Part shown: positions 11,356 through 24,641 of the stretch, in pieces
Layout of the letters: the number at the start of each line of letters is the position of its first letter
How positions within the stretch are numbered: position 1 is the stretch's first letter
Program-made: the position numbers and the translations under genes
Notes under the pieces: generated by a model
The model's input: the letters and a program-made list of their open reading frames with translations, nothing else
Database searches by the model: none
What the model was told of the DNA's origin: nothing
NCBI GenBank assembly: GCA_026027325.1
Contig: JAMSLZ010000001.1
Coordinates: 3,720,001 to 3,784,000, forward strand
Direction of reading: 5' to 3'
Origin: Actinomucor elegans
Taxonomy: Eukaryota > Mucoromycota > Mucoromycetes > Mucorales > Mucoraceae
Length of the DNA: 64,000 nucleotides

Positions 11356-14300
11356 TTTGGTTTCAGTAATAAAAAGAAAGGAAGTACAAAATAAACTTTT
11401 TTCGAGGTGATAGCTCCTAAACTGTGTGCTCACGCTGATATCCAAATTGTAACAGGCCCAATAGGCTAAAACTCCGACATACATGATTGGTAAAACATGC
11501 AGTAAAAGAGCTTCAAGCATAGGAGAAACGATTTACAAGTAAAATGCGTAAGCATATTATAATCATTTGCTCGGTACGAAAAGAAAATCAAAAATTGATT
11601 TCATACGCTTTTGTTGGTAGCTTTCTATAAATTTGGAATCTAGAGTTCGAATGGACCTATCTGCCGAACTAAGCGAGATTTCTCAGGTAAATGGTGAAAG
11701 TAGTACGAAGAAAGAAAATGGATTCGGTGTGTAATCCGGCCCACTATAAACAGCCGAGATGTTTCAACTCACGCTTTGGCACATTTTAAGCATAGACTAT
11801 TTATGCGACATTTGATTAGGATCAGTCTAGGTATCTATAAGACATTAAATTAGTAATCTATATGAAACACAAATGATAAACAGTTAATTATTGATGTATA
11901 TGATATACTGTCTACACGGCGATTAAATAAAAGCTTTATTAGGAGCAGCAGCTTGCTTTGAATATGGCTTACTTACCATGTGCTATATTAAGCTGAGATC
12001 TTTTGAGGGATCTACCGATCTATAGATCTAGTAGGTTCTATTCAGTTGCATTTACTTTACTATTCATCATACATAATCATTAAACTAATGTTCTGATAGG
12101 TCAAAGGGTTTATTTTGAACATGGGGCACTGTTCAGATGCATCATCAAGATGGTATCGAGCAAAAGATCTATACATCATCGTTGGGATCCATTTACATAA
12201 AATGTATGCAATTTACTGTCAACCCTTAGAACGTAGAATCCCTCATTATATTTCAGTTAAATGGCAGTGCTAGTAAAGTGAATATAGCTCTTCGATCTGA
12301 TTATATAACAGCCATCAAATGCTGGATTAAGCTGGAGTCGTTTGATATATACAGAGACGTTAAGAAATGGTCTTATTTCAGGAAAAGCAACCCTTAGACT
12401 TAAATTTTCCCAAGCTCTGTTTTTTATGAAGCGTGAATGCCGCATTTTTGAAACATGGTTTATAATTATCGTTGGGTTAGCGTGTTGTGTGGATTACATT
12501 AATGTTGTAAAAAACGCGGGTTAGGATTGGATTTCTAAAATTTTCGAAAATGTGTTTTAATAGCGCAGAATCGCTTTTAACTTGACAACCAACCGAGATA
12601 AACTCTCTGTTCCCGGGAAATTGATAAAATAAATATAGCGCTCTCAAGCGATTCAAATTTCGTGTCATTTGTTAATATGAATGAATTACAAACGACCCAA
12701 AGGATATACCATTCTTTAAGCAATAAAAACCAGGACTTACAGTAGGTGCACACTTTAAATCTAGTGTTCTTGCACGGTATTATCATAGCATGAAGGCGCT
12801 TCTAATACAAACTCTCTATGCTAGAAAGTAGTCAAAATTGAAAAAATGTTAATCACACTGAATGTAGTAGACTGTAATGATCAACAATACTTAATAAATT
12901 CACCTGCATTGGTTACTGTCTATACAACCAAACATTAAAGTTGCCAAAAATCGAAGGGCGTCCTGGAATCAAATGGTACTCTTCTACATTTAATTTAATG
13001 TGTAATCGAAAGCGTGATGGCTATTTTATTTTTATAATAGATATACGAGATAATGTCCTTGTGAGATTCTTTAAGTGAAATAGACAGAAAAGACTAACTA
13101 TGCCAATAAGGGAATAAATAAGCATATGCATTCAATTATGTACTAAATCCAAGAGAAAGATCAATCAATATGCTTCAAATTGAAGATGTCCAGGTAAATC
13201 TACAAGACTTTTAAGCTGCTAGACTGCCAAGATGCGAAACGAGTCTGCTGATCAGTTTAACGTATGTCACTATTCATTTCTCTTAAATAAAAAAAACAAT
13301 ATAATATATAGCTAATAGCTTAGAAAAAGGTTGATTAAAAAACAAAGAGCTTAAAGTGCTAATAATGCTCACTTGGAAATCATGTAAATGCGAAGTGAAC
13401 TGCAAGCTAACTTGAATTTCAGTAAATTGGAAGCAGACTACAGGTTAACCTGAATTTTTCCCATAGTGTCAATATTTTTTTGGGTATTTCAATCCCAAAG
13501 ATACCCTTCATATTATTTTTCACAAGATGGGAGAGCAATACATTATATATAAACAACAGGTAATAGAAGATAATCAAGTTAAGATAGAAATAAAAAATAT
13601 TTATTATAAAAAATTGATAGTATATGAACCAAGATAAGGAAACCTTTACAGATTATACACAAAGATCACTAAAAAAATAGAAGAAAAGTTAATAACCAAG
13701 AACTAGAAAAGATATAATAGCTCGAATCATTTCTTTTTTTCTTTCTGTTATTTTCAGTTTTTGGACATTTTTTCTTTCACCGGAGATCTCAAACTGAGCT
13801 GGGTTTAGTAGCATAAAAGTTTTGTTCATCATTCAAAACAACAGAAAGAAGCCAAGAAACGAAAAAATACGAGCGGTTTATATCAATAGAAGAAGTACTT
13901 ACATTTTTACAATAGTATCATTCCCAACTGAAGAAGGAATGATAAAGAGAGAAGATGGAGAGAAAAGCTTTGAGCCTTGACTTTTGCGCAAATTTATAGT
14001 TTTTTTTTTTTTTTTCAGTAAAAATTTTTTCACTGCTTTTTTTGACGTCCTGTGACTGTATCTCCTCGGCCAATGGTTTAGACGTAATGAATGGTGAATT
14101 CAAGCCATGTAAACTGACATTTTGTCCGTCAGAAAGGCAAGCTTGAAAGCTTACCTTATGTATAGATTGAAAAATCACTATTTGAAAATGTCGCGATCGA
14201 ATTGCTAGTCTTGAGTAGATATGGTATTTGTCTGATTATGATATTCGCAAATGATATTACCAAAGTATAGATTCAGTATACAACCTCTTGTGCCCCACAT

Positions 14301-15504
14301 TGTTGTTTGATTAGGTTAGAATTGGCCTCTAGTGATACCACTAATGAATAAGAAAGATGTCACCAAAACATGATTAATATGGACATAGAGAATTCCTGAA
14401 GTACCATATACTGTCACATAATATCTTAAATGGTGTGTAATAGCCCATTGCATTATCCTATGCACTGCAATATTATTCAGCTACCTCTTCGATGCTTCTA
14501 CAGAACCTTTGTAGTGCTGTATTGACTTTTTCTTGTTTTTTTTGTTAAAATATTGATTAACATTGGAATAAGCTACTGCTAATTTGCTAATTTTCATTTT
14601 TATTGACTGGCTGAGGAAACGAGTAGATATTCCAAGTTGAGATTCTTTAAATAAATGGCTGCTTCTAGATCAGAAACAATTCAAGACAAGAGCTTTGAAT
14701 TCTGGGGAATATATAAGGATACATAGTGCTTATCAGGCATTAGTGCCATTTAAATGCGTAGATGGAGCTTTTGTCTTTTGGAAAAAAAAATCCTTATCAT
14801 TATTTTACAGAATATATCTCAAAAGATACAGAATCTAGTTTTTTTTTCATGTGTTTGATGAAGGATATAAATCTTAAAGAAGCATTCCTCGTCCTTGACG
14901 TTTTGATCCCTGATTTTTTATATAAAATTCTAGCCATTGAGCCTTAGAAATCAAAAGTAAGAAATTTGACTGATGGGACTACTCAAGGGTTGAGAACTTG
15001 ATTAATCTCGGTCAAATGTCCCATCTGATTTGTAGTTCAAGTTTCCAATGAACTGTTCCATCTAATAGCGCACCTCAATCGCAAGCGATTGTTGCTTGAA
15101 ATTCATTATGGGTTTAATATTTACTTAATTTAACGAAGCACTATAGACTATATGTATGAGTTGATACAAAATAGTGGCGTTTGACTGAGAACTTTTTTTT
15201 TTTTTTGCAATACTAGAAAAAAAAAGCAAGCAACTGTATAATAATGCTTAGATAAAAAGTATCAAGTATGTTTTACTCTTTGATTGGGTATATAAGAACC
15301 GAATGAATGTCTATGCCCCTATATTACAGTTGAGAACCTTTATATATATATATACATATACTACATAGGATTCTTCGTATTCTTTGTACCTAATAACAGG
15401 TAGCATATCTATAGACAAAATATCCATTTACCATACTTAGATTGCATATAAATACTAGAAGATTCTGGTATCTAAGCAGCTAATCCGCTTTTTCTTGTAT
15501 TGTC
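11356..15504. other. Gene-poor region of 4.1 kb
   Basis: No reading frame here combines length, an ATG and recognisable protein pattern. The sequence is A+T-rich with homopolymer tracts (a T run near 14000 and another near 15195) and an AT dinucleotide tract near 15345-15360. One short block at 12113-12140 recurs near 26380. The first 200 bases probably hold the PKA regulatory subunit promoter and the last 150 the promoter of the secreted-protein gene, where a TATA-like element is seen near 15449. Confidence 0.6.
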
Positions 15505-16059
15505 ATGGTTCCTGTTAAACTTTGGATGCTTAGTAGCATTATTTTTGTTATTTCTGTTTTGGCTCAAGACAACACTCTACCTGCTCCACTCTGTGTCCCA
15601 GACACCAACGCCATTTCTTCTAGCAGTGGTCTTGCTACTGGCACAGTCAATGAGGATGCTATCAATGCTGCTCTTTCTCAAGTTTCTGTACTTCTGGCTG
15701 CCAGCAATCTACTCAACCTTAAAAATGATGCGATTTCTGGTCTAGCTTTGGGTGATCTGGCTAGTTTTGTCAATACTGCTGTAGCTCCTATTGGATTGGA
15801 TAAGTTGTGTGATTCTCTATCTTCCGTTAGTGAAAACCTGGGCCATATGCTGGATCGGTACACAATTCGAGGCTTGCAGTGCTCCAATGACATCAGAAAT
15901 ATCATTAACAGCGCCATGGATTGTAGCAATATTGATGAAGGCAGTGATTTGGTTGCTCAGTTCATGCGGCCACGTGCTATTGAGGCGCTTCAAAGTACAT
16001 CTTATAAGATTAATGCGCAAACATTATGTTTACAGTCTATGTTAAATGATGGTAAATAG
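15505..16059 (+). CDS. Small secreted cysteine-containing protein, unknown function
   Basis: A single-exon frame of 184 residues starting at ATG 15505. The first 21 residues are a clear signal peptide (hydrophobic core IIFVISVLA, likely cleavage after AQ). The mature part is mostly helical in character, rich in Ala, Ser, Leu and Asn, with five cysteines. I do not recognise the family; the amphipathic helical make-up resembles small fungal surface-binding secreted proteins, but this is only an impression. The stop is 234 bases from the end of the convergent RPS26 gene. Note that the plus-two frame is also open over part of the gene but has no signal peptide. Confidence 0.7.
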   Translation: MVPVKLWMLSSIIFVISVLAQDNTLPAPLCVPDTNAISSSSGLATGTVNEDAINAALSQVSVLLAASNLLNLKNDAISGLALGDLASFVNTAVAPIGLDKLCDSLSSVSENLGHMLDRYTIRGLQCSNDIRNIINSAMDCSNIDEGSDLVAQFMRPRAIEALQSTSYKINAQTLCLQSMLNDGK

Positions 16060-16293
16060 TTTTTTTTTTTCATTCAAATAAAATGAGCCTCCCATTTGCT
16101 AATACACGCATGAATCATCCTCTTCTAATACGATATGCATCTACGGAATTCCATATTGCATTCCAATCCTATTGTTATTCTAGAAATGACATGATAAAAA
16201 GCTCTAGTTAGTAAAAAAAAAGGGGGGGGATGTGTATTCTTTTCCAATTGATGAATATTATAAACATGATTTTGGTTTTATTGGATAATAAAC

Positions 16294-16895
16294 TTAAGCC
16301 TTGTTAGCAGCCTTCTGGAATCTGAATCTAGGAGGAGGAAGACGGTTGCGACGGTCAACAGCGGAACGAACACGAACAACTCTGGCGTGGATAGCGCAAG
16401 AGATACAGTAGTGGAGCTTGACGTACAACTTGGGGATGGCATATTCCTCATAGATAGAGGCTTCCTGAAGATCACGGACAGCAGCAGCTTCTACCATGTT
16501 ACGGATGGTGAAACGCTTGATGGCCTTATCCTTAGGAACACAACGGTAGCAGTTGATACAACGAACAACCTTGTTATGGCCACGACCGTGCTTGTTACGT
16601 CCGTTATTTCTTCTTTTACAGGTCTAAACAAGAAATATCAATCAATCCGCTTCGTTATGCAAGCCGAAAACGAAACTGAATCAGCAAATGCGAAGGGGGG
16701 ATAGTTAAATTGCGTTGATTGTGGTGTGTCATTTTGCGTAAAATTGAAGCCCATTTTGAAATGAGTGCTGCGTAAGGTTCACTATCCCGTCTATCCTAAA
16801 ATCCAGTCCATTCATCCATCCATCCATCCATCCAACGCAAGTGATCTCCTGGTTTCGTTTCCTCTGCTATTTTATAGATAAAATTGACTTACCAT
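16294..16895 (-). CDS. RPS26: 40S ribosomal protein S26 (eS26)
   Basis: eS26 is a small-subunit protein located at the mRNA exit channel. Coding exon 1 is only the ATG at 16893-16895, directly followed by GTAAGT. Exon 2 is 16294-16623 and begins [16 protein letters not shown], giving 110 residues, slightly shorter than yeast or human eS26. The family pattern is complete: [18 protein letters not shown] with zinc-binding cysteines, [11 protein letters not shown], the second cysteine pair [12 protein letters not shown], and the basic tail PPPRFRF. The 269-base intron is much longer than most introns in this window and contains TCCA repeats near 16811-16834. An intron directly after the start codon is common in ribosomal protein genes. 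Confidence 0.95.
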
Positions 16896-17143
16896 ACTAT
16901 ATGATCGAAGATATTTCGAGAGAGAGAACTCTATGAGGATTTGGGCTTCCCTTTTGAGTATTATTCCTAGTACTCACGTCACTTTTTACCCGCCACTAGT
17001 ACTGGCGCACGCCCCCCCCCCTCCCTTCTCCCACCCGCACAATGAATGTTCGGCCATTCAATACTGACAGTTGTTGATATAAATGAATGATTTTATTGAA
17101 TTGAATAGAGGTTATATATATATAAAGTGAATGTTCTAAGTAT

Positions 17144-20100
17144 TTATGCTGAATGATCTTTTTTAGCTTTAGCGATAGCTAATAAATCGTTGTATTCGCC
17201 TGAACGAATACACATTTGTTGAAATATACTACCATCTCTGGTCATTAAATCATAAGGTGTGTCAAACTCTTTGACTTCACCTTGATCTAATACCAAGATA
17301 CGATCGTAATCTGCAACAGTGCGGATACGATGTGCGATACAGAGCAAAGCAGAGTCTACAAATTCAGTACGGATGGTTTGCTGAATCTTGTGATCAGTAT
17401 CAAAATCGACAGAGGAAGTAGCTTCATCCAAAATAATCAAAGAGGACTTCTTGACAAGTGCTCTAGCCAACGCAATCAATTGTCTTTGACCTTGAGACCA
17501 GTTGGATCCATTCTCAGTGACAGCAGAGTCCAAAGTGATTTCTTGCTCTTCATTGGTATTGAGTTCATCGATCAAATGAGAGCGCTTTAAAGCGGCCCAG
17601 AGTTCTACATCGTTGTGTTGATCAAATGGATCCAAGTTACTACGTAATGTACCAGAGAAAAGAACGGGATCTTGAGGAATGATGGTTAAACGAGAACGAA
17701 GTACATCGAGACCCAGCGTATGGATATCGACACCGTCAATCTTGATACTACCGCTGGTTGGATCCATGAAGCGGAAAATGGACAGAGCCAAAGTTGACTT
17801 GCCAGATCCAGTTCTGCCTACAATACCAATCTTCTCGCGAGGATTGACTTTGAAAGAGACGTTACGAAGAACAGGTGGATTCTCGGGAGCATACTGCATC
17901 ACCAAGTCCTTTACCTCTATAGCACCATGTTCAGGCCAGCTAGGACTGGGCTCAGTAGCGGCAATATGAGTAGGAGGTTCTTCTTCTACATCAAGATACT
18001 CATGCACACGTTCGATAGCATTCATGTTCATCTCGTTCATGGCATAGTTTCGAACAACCCACAATACATGATGAGTAAAAGTCAAGGAGTAACTAAGAGA
18101 AAGACCGGCCAAGCCGGGATCAACCCAGTTACGAGCAAGCACCAATACAAAACCAGTACAGAAACCAACAAAGGCACCCAGCACGTCGACACGGCAGTGA
18201 AGCCAGCGGTTAGTAGCCCACATCCACAAGAAAGGACGATTGTTGCTATCGATCTTTTGATGGTTTTCGTTGATGAATCTGTATTGAGATCCAAAAGCAC
18301 GAATGGTAGCTACACCATTCACACTTTCATTGAATTGAACATAGATAGGACTACGAGAAACAGAGTTTAATCGCTTCAAATCACGAGATGTTTGGAGGTA
18401 ATAGGAACCAATAGCACAGAACATGATGGCAATCATAATACCAGGAACAATGAAAGCTGGAGTGACATAAGAAACCAAGATAACCACACAGACAGTAGCG
18501 ACTATAGAAAATAATAGGAACGAAAGAGAAGGACCAATCTCTTGATCTACTGTAGCTAAATCGGAAGAGAATCTGTTCACAATGCGACCTAAAGGCGTCG
18601 TATCATAGAAACGAACCTTGGCACGCAAGATACGGTTCAACAACTCACTATGAATACGACGAGATGCATTCAAAGAGCCATTGAAGAGGATATAGGTACG
18701 CAAAGAGGTCATGAATAATGCGGCAACGCCAATAAGGAAATAAACACCTAAATAGTATTTGACATCTACAGGTGCAGTAATGGCTTCCATGGCTTGGTAA
18801 ATGGGTGCATTATAGAAGCTAATAAAATTGGTTTGTTGGCCTGTGACCGAATAGCCAGTACTATGAGACGAAAACACACCAACAGCAGCAGTAGCATTAA
18901 CAATATCGTCTTGTTCACGTCCGTGACCATAGGCGGCTGACCAAACCTTGATCCAGTAATCCTGAGCCAAAACACCTGCTTGCGCAACACAGAACAAGAC
19001 AAGTACAGTAAACCAGAATTTACCACCACCAGAAGCATTGATATAAGTCTTGTAAACAGACCAAGATACACCTCCTTCAGCACGCTCTTCATCTTTGGTC
19101 AATTTACCACCCTTAGTCGTGTTCTTCTTGTTAATGGTTTTAGGAACTGTAGGGATAGGGCCTTCAACAGCAGCTTCTTCGGCTGTAACGACCTTGGCTT
19201 CTTCAGCCTTGGAAAGTTCTTCACCGAGTGCGCCCGATTTCAACAAATCTTTAGGAGTACCTGCATCAACCACCTCGCCATCCTTCAAAGCTACAATGTA
19301 AGCAGCACCAGAAAGACAAAGACCAACATGGTGAGTTACCAAGATAACAGTACGATGCTTCATGAGATCACCAGTTAAGCAGTGTTCGTACAAATGTTTA
19401 GCAGTATGGGCATCTACAGTCAAATGTTAGCCTATGAAGATACCATTGCCTAATACATGTACTTACCAACAGCACTAAGACAATCATCCAAGATGACAGT
19501 AGTAGCTTGAGAATAAACAGCACGAGCAATGGCAACACGTTGTTTTTGACCACCACTCAAAGTAATACCCTTCTCACCAACTTCTGTATCATCTCCAAAT
19601 TCCAAAATCTCTAAATCACGCGTCAATGCTGTCATGTACAGTACAGCTTCATAGCGCTCTTCATCAAAAGGCAAGCCAAACAAGATATTATCACGGATAC
19701 TACAATTTTGCAACCAAGCAGTTTGAGCTACATACGCAATGCCAGACACAGCACCACCTAAAGGACTAGACTTGTTGGGAATGGTACGAGGCAAAATGGC
19801 TTGACCAGACAGACAGAACGTCTCACCCAATAAACTAGATAGCAAGGTAGTTTTGCCAGATCCTGTAGGACCGCAGATAATAGAAAGTTTGCCAACAGGA
19901 AAGTTTAAATTGAGGTTTTTGATGGATGGCTTATTGTAGCTGTCTTTATGGCTATCCCAACTAAATGAAGCATTATCAATGAAACCAATGACAACACCGT
20001 TCTTGATAGCTTCAGTGCTTGCTTGGACGGGAATGGCTACTTCATCTTCATCCAAGAACTTTTCGACACGATTGACAGAAACATATGCTTGAAGAACCAT

Positions 20101-22063
20101 GGAGATTAAGAGAGGGAACTCATCCAATGCAGCACGGAAAGTATTGAAAAGGGCCAAAGCAGTGAATGCGACAGAAGCGGTCAATGGGCTAACCTCAGTA
20201 TAGACGTAAAAGACGGTGACCATGATAAGGATAGGGATAAAGAACCAGGCATTGATCATCCACATAAACATCATTAAACGAGAACGAATAGCGCTCAGTT
20301 CACTATCTCTGGCTTTGATGATACGTTTCTTGAACTCGCTTTCCCAAGCAAAGAACTTGACGATACGAATAGCAGTCAAGAGTTCATTCATCAGTTTAAG
20401 ACGCTTGTCGGTAGCAGCCATCACCTTTTGGTGCAAAGACTCGAATCGAGTACCACAGTAGTAAGTAATAGGCTGACAAAGAATCATGACAAGGACACCC
20501 CAAAGAGCAGCATTGCCCAAAAGCTTGTATAAACTCCAAATACTTAATATAATTTGCAGAGGATATGAGTAGACGAAGAAGATGTAGGCGGTAATTTCAG
20601 CTATCTTTTGGGCATCGACAGAAAGCAAATTGTTGACATTACCCTTGGTATCTTTCTTATTGTCCAAGTCTTCAGGCGCATTAGCAGAATCAGTAGATCC
20701 ACTTTCATCACGGCGACGAAGCGATTTTGAAAAGACTTCACCAATGATGATGGACTGAATACGGATACCAAGCGTACGGCCGATATAAAGGCCTTGTTGG
20801 AGCAGCAAAGATTGAGCAGAGTTTGTAATGAACAATCCAAGCACGTAAAGATAAGCTGTAGAAACAGGCTCGCCTTGAGGATTTTCGATATACTTGATAA
20901 TCTTATTTAAAAAGAAGGGAGGACCAAAGATAAGAACTGAATTACCCAAACTATACAAGGTTTGGTAAAACAATGGCCAACGAAAGGTTTTGAGCAGAGT
21001 AACTACGATGCTAGGCGAAGTCTTGTGTTTGTTGAAATCAGTCAAGGTATATTTGGCTCTGTTGTTAGGAGGTAATTCAATCAAATCCTTGTCATCGAGT
21101 GTTCTACGGTAGCCCTCCTTCATCATCACATTGACCCAACTAAACATGAATTGAGAATACAATGAAGCCCAGTTCTCACCTGACATGACACGACCCTATC
21201 ATCAAAATGCGTAAGCTACTCATGTCTCAAGCTTCTTATGTCCATATACATACATCTTCGGTGACGACAGGTTTAGTAGGAGCACTACGAGTCTCGTTGA
21301 TAATAATATTAAGTAATAAAAGCTCAATGGCGCCAGACCAAAGAGATACAGAGTATCCATCGCCTGCTTCCAAGCCCAAGTTGTAATAAGATCTGAAATC
21401 GACAATAGTGATCAAGAAATCGATAAGGTATAACAGGTTCAGTTGAGCACATATCTTGTTGGATAACGCGTTGCTTTCCTTGGACAAATAGATATTCAAT
21501 GCTGATAGCACCAGAGAATAAGCCTATTTTTTTAAAATCAGATTAACATCTTTTTTTTTTTTTCTTGTCCGCTCTTTAACAAATCCTACCCATAATCCAA
21601 TGCGAGTACTGTATGCAAACAATAATTCAGACTTGGTGCCTTCGTTGGATGAATATTCGTAATGGTTTTCATAGACCTTTTGAGCTGTACATACAAATAG
21701 GCCCAATTGAACCACTGAGAGAACCAATCTAGACCAATTGTAGATAGTCCATCTAGAAGCCTTGATTTCAATATCCATTGTTACCGTATTATCAGAAGCA
21801 GCATCGTTATTGCTATCAGGGACTGTAGTTGCACCATAATGAGTATTAGAGCTTATAGGCAACTTGTTCAAAAGAGGTGTATAGCCCAAAGATTTTGACT
21901 TGTAGTACTTGACACTTGCGATCGCAATAGTAATGAATGACCCAACTAGAACAAGTATGAGAAACGAACCGTCTAAAACTCTGTATGTATAATTTTTAGT
22001 CTATTACTTTTTTCTACATATGTCAAACGGCTTACGTTTCTCTAAAGCATGGAACAAAGTCAT
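17144..22063 (-). CDS. ABC transporter, subfamily C (MRP/YCF1 type)
   Basis: Full-length ABCC exporter, expected in the vacuolar or plasma membrane and exporting glutathione conjugates or other organic anions (family knowledge). Exons 22036-22063, 21590-21978, 21254-21523, 19467-21195 and 17144-19413 give 1561 residues. An N-terminal TMD0-like hydrophobic region of about 200 residues is followed by TMD1. NBD1 has GPTGSGKTT, the signature LSGGQKQR and the Walker B end LDD, where Asp replaces the catalytic Glu, as usual for ABCC NBD1. After TMD2, NBD2 has GRTGSGKST, the signature WSQGQRQ and LDEATSSVD. The last intron falls inside the NBD1 D-loop (SAV / DAHT). The tiny first exon is the least certain part. 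The exact substrate cannot be read from sequence. Confidence 0.94.
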
Positions 22064-24641
22064 TGTTTATCCACGGTTGCTACGAGAGTGTCAGTTTGGA
22101 GCATGTTCAACAAAGCTAGCATACTTACTGATAAACTACAATGATATTCCATCACTGTTATAAAGTATGAAATAATCTGTATAGGATGAAGAGGTAAAGT
22201 GAAATAGATAAAAGAAAGAAGAAAAAAAAATTTCGATGCTAAATAAGCCAACCTGTAGTTTAATTGATGTCCAGCTTCTTCCACTTTTGATCGTTATTAC
22301 TTAATCAAGGAAGTTTTTTGCAAAAAAGCCGTGCTTCGGAGACAATATAATACTTGATATAACATATAGCCGGTCTTCGTGATCAACTTTTTATTTCTAT
22401 TTGTTTATTTGCAGTGCACTAATATGATGATCTGTTTTATTCGAGATCTTGCTGCGGTAAACCACGCGTCCATTTTTGTTCAGTAAGCTTGATTCTTTTA
22501 TGGCTTATCAAATGACAATGAAAACCCGCTCATATTCAGGCCGTATTACCATACTAAACTTTAACTTTGATATTTTTTTCTGGACACACACAACACCGAT
22601 GTAAGACGAACAGTTTCGAGCCAAGGCCAGTCAGATACAATATAGTTGTTACACGTGTTGTTATTTCTTCAAGAGGAGGGGGGAGGGGGTTATTAGATCT
22701 GATAATGTATTCCTTATAGACCTGGCTGGATACAGTATCCTTTACTAGTGTCAATTAGATATAAAGACACAATAGACTCTTTTATTCTACATTTGGACAA
22801 TGATAATCCGATAAAACATATAGATTGTACCTTTGAATCATGTGCCTTGGTGGTGGTACCACTTGCCAAGTATGTATATTTAACTGATCTCCGTTATAAA
22901 ATAAGAGCCTGTTTATCTATGCTCTATGGATCAAGTAATCCCTCTAACAAACGCTATTATCTAAAGTGTATGCCAATTATAATACATATCTGGATAGACG
23001 ATGGGATACTGAGGGTACAATTCATTATTGAGATTTATATTCAAGTTTCTAATCTTTTATGCTTACTTTTCTTATTGCGCAGCAAATTCTTATGCTGCAT
23101 TTGCACCGTCACCACTGCTTACGTATCCTGACTTATACATTGACTTTATGTTGAAAGGTATCACAATCTATATTTTAGTTCTTGGAAAAAAGAAAAATGC
23201 GTGTAACAAGTTTTTTTTTTTTCATTTATAATGATTGGCATTCCTGAAACAATTGACCCTTTCGATCGCAGGGATAATTAGGTAAATCTATTCATGAGGG
23301 CAAGTTACAAATAACAGCAACTATCTTTAATACCTTGAGGCTTGTTATAACTCTGCTTGTTTGTTTTTTTTTCTTTGCTAACAGAACGCACAAGTTTTAG
23401 ATGTATCACAGATGGTCTCAAGGTAATCGGCTATGCTGCCTTAAATACTTGTGATGGGATTCCTGCGTGATCGCTAGTATACAGCTCAGATTACTAATTG
23501 ATCAACAGTATTGATTGGTGGAACTTTAGAGCAGAATAATTGCGTAACGAGAATCATGATTAGAAATAGACTGGATCATAAGCCCACTTCCAACTTGATA
23601 GCGTTCTAGAATGAATGGGAGATAGATCTTCAGGTTTCTATTTCCAAAATGCTTTATATGGGCGTTTTTAATGTTCTGGTGAATGCAGCAATTCATCCCG
23701 AGTACATACTACTTGCTATTTACAACATTAAACTGAAACCAATGATCGTTGGAACTCGTAGTGGGCTCCACTTAATGTATATTATTTATAGACTAATATC
23801 ATATGTTAATTTTACCTCAGTTAAGCAAAGATAATAGTAAATACTGTAACTCATTCTGAGTATATGCCACTTATCAATTACGACATTGTACCGAGATCAA
23901 TCGGGAAATCTATTAATCTTTAGATTTAGGATATATGAAAAGTATGCAACTTGCAATCAGTTACTAAAAGATAGTATACTCGTGGTACTTTAGCTAAATT
24001 ATGGTTCCATTGGCTCACCCTCAACAAGTACCAGCCATCAGGTGTGATAGTAGACTGGAATTCCTTGAGTGTTGTAGAGACACTAAAAATGATCCAGTTT
24101 CCGAAAACCCCCCAAAAAGCATACCCATGGACTCAAAATTTTCTTGCCCTCTTTCTTCCTAGGAAGCATAATTTATGAAGCAAGTCGACCAAGTATGAAC
24201 CTTCGGCAGTCAAAAAATATGTTCCTTTCTTCTTTTATCTCTCTAGATGGTAGTAATCTTTAACAACTGGTTCTACACTACTCAATAGCAATTCTAGTTT
24301 TCAATAAAAGCTATTAGTGACTTGATGTACTTGAAATTATCAGTATTTCCTCAGTAGCACTCGAAATATCCCGTTGGCACCAAGATACTCTCTCAATGTG
24401 TTATTGTCGAGCACACAAAAGCCATAATTAATCAAATACTTCTTTTTAAGTAGCCAAAAAGTCTGGCTTGATTTTTTCTTTTTCAATAGTATACTATTGT
24501 ATATAATCCAACACAAGAAAGCTACTCATGAATCATTTGTGTTTATTCTTGATAAAATCTAGTAGTTTTAATGAAGAAATACACTGTCCTTGAATGTTGA
24601 TACATCAAAGTCAGGTAGCTTGTACAGCAAGCCATGCTTTT
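22064..24641. other. Intergenic region of 2.6 kb
   Basis: No well-supported gene. A 57-codon ATG frame at 24001-24171 and a longer frame at 22748-23131 lacking an ATG start show no recognisable family. A G-rich run lies near 22675-22690. The first few hundred bases probably hold the ABCC promoter; the rest holds nothing I can name. Confidence 0.5.

Noticed and set aside
13918..14178. 86-codon minus-strand frame with a GTAAGC site
   Set aside because: It starts without ATG, has no recognisable family and ends in low-complexity Lys-rich sequence from an A/T tract.
22748..23131. 127-codon open frame on the plus strand
   Set aside because: It begins without ATG, has no family pattern and lies in A+T-rich spacer with several chance frames.
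24001..24171. 56-residue frame with ATG in the ABCC / alginate-lyase spacer
   Set aside because: Composition is plausible but there is no signal, domain or neighbouring exon to support a gene.
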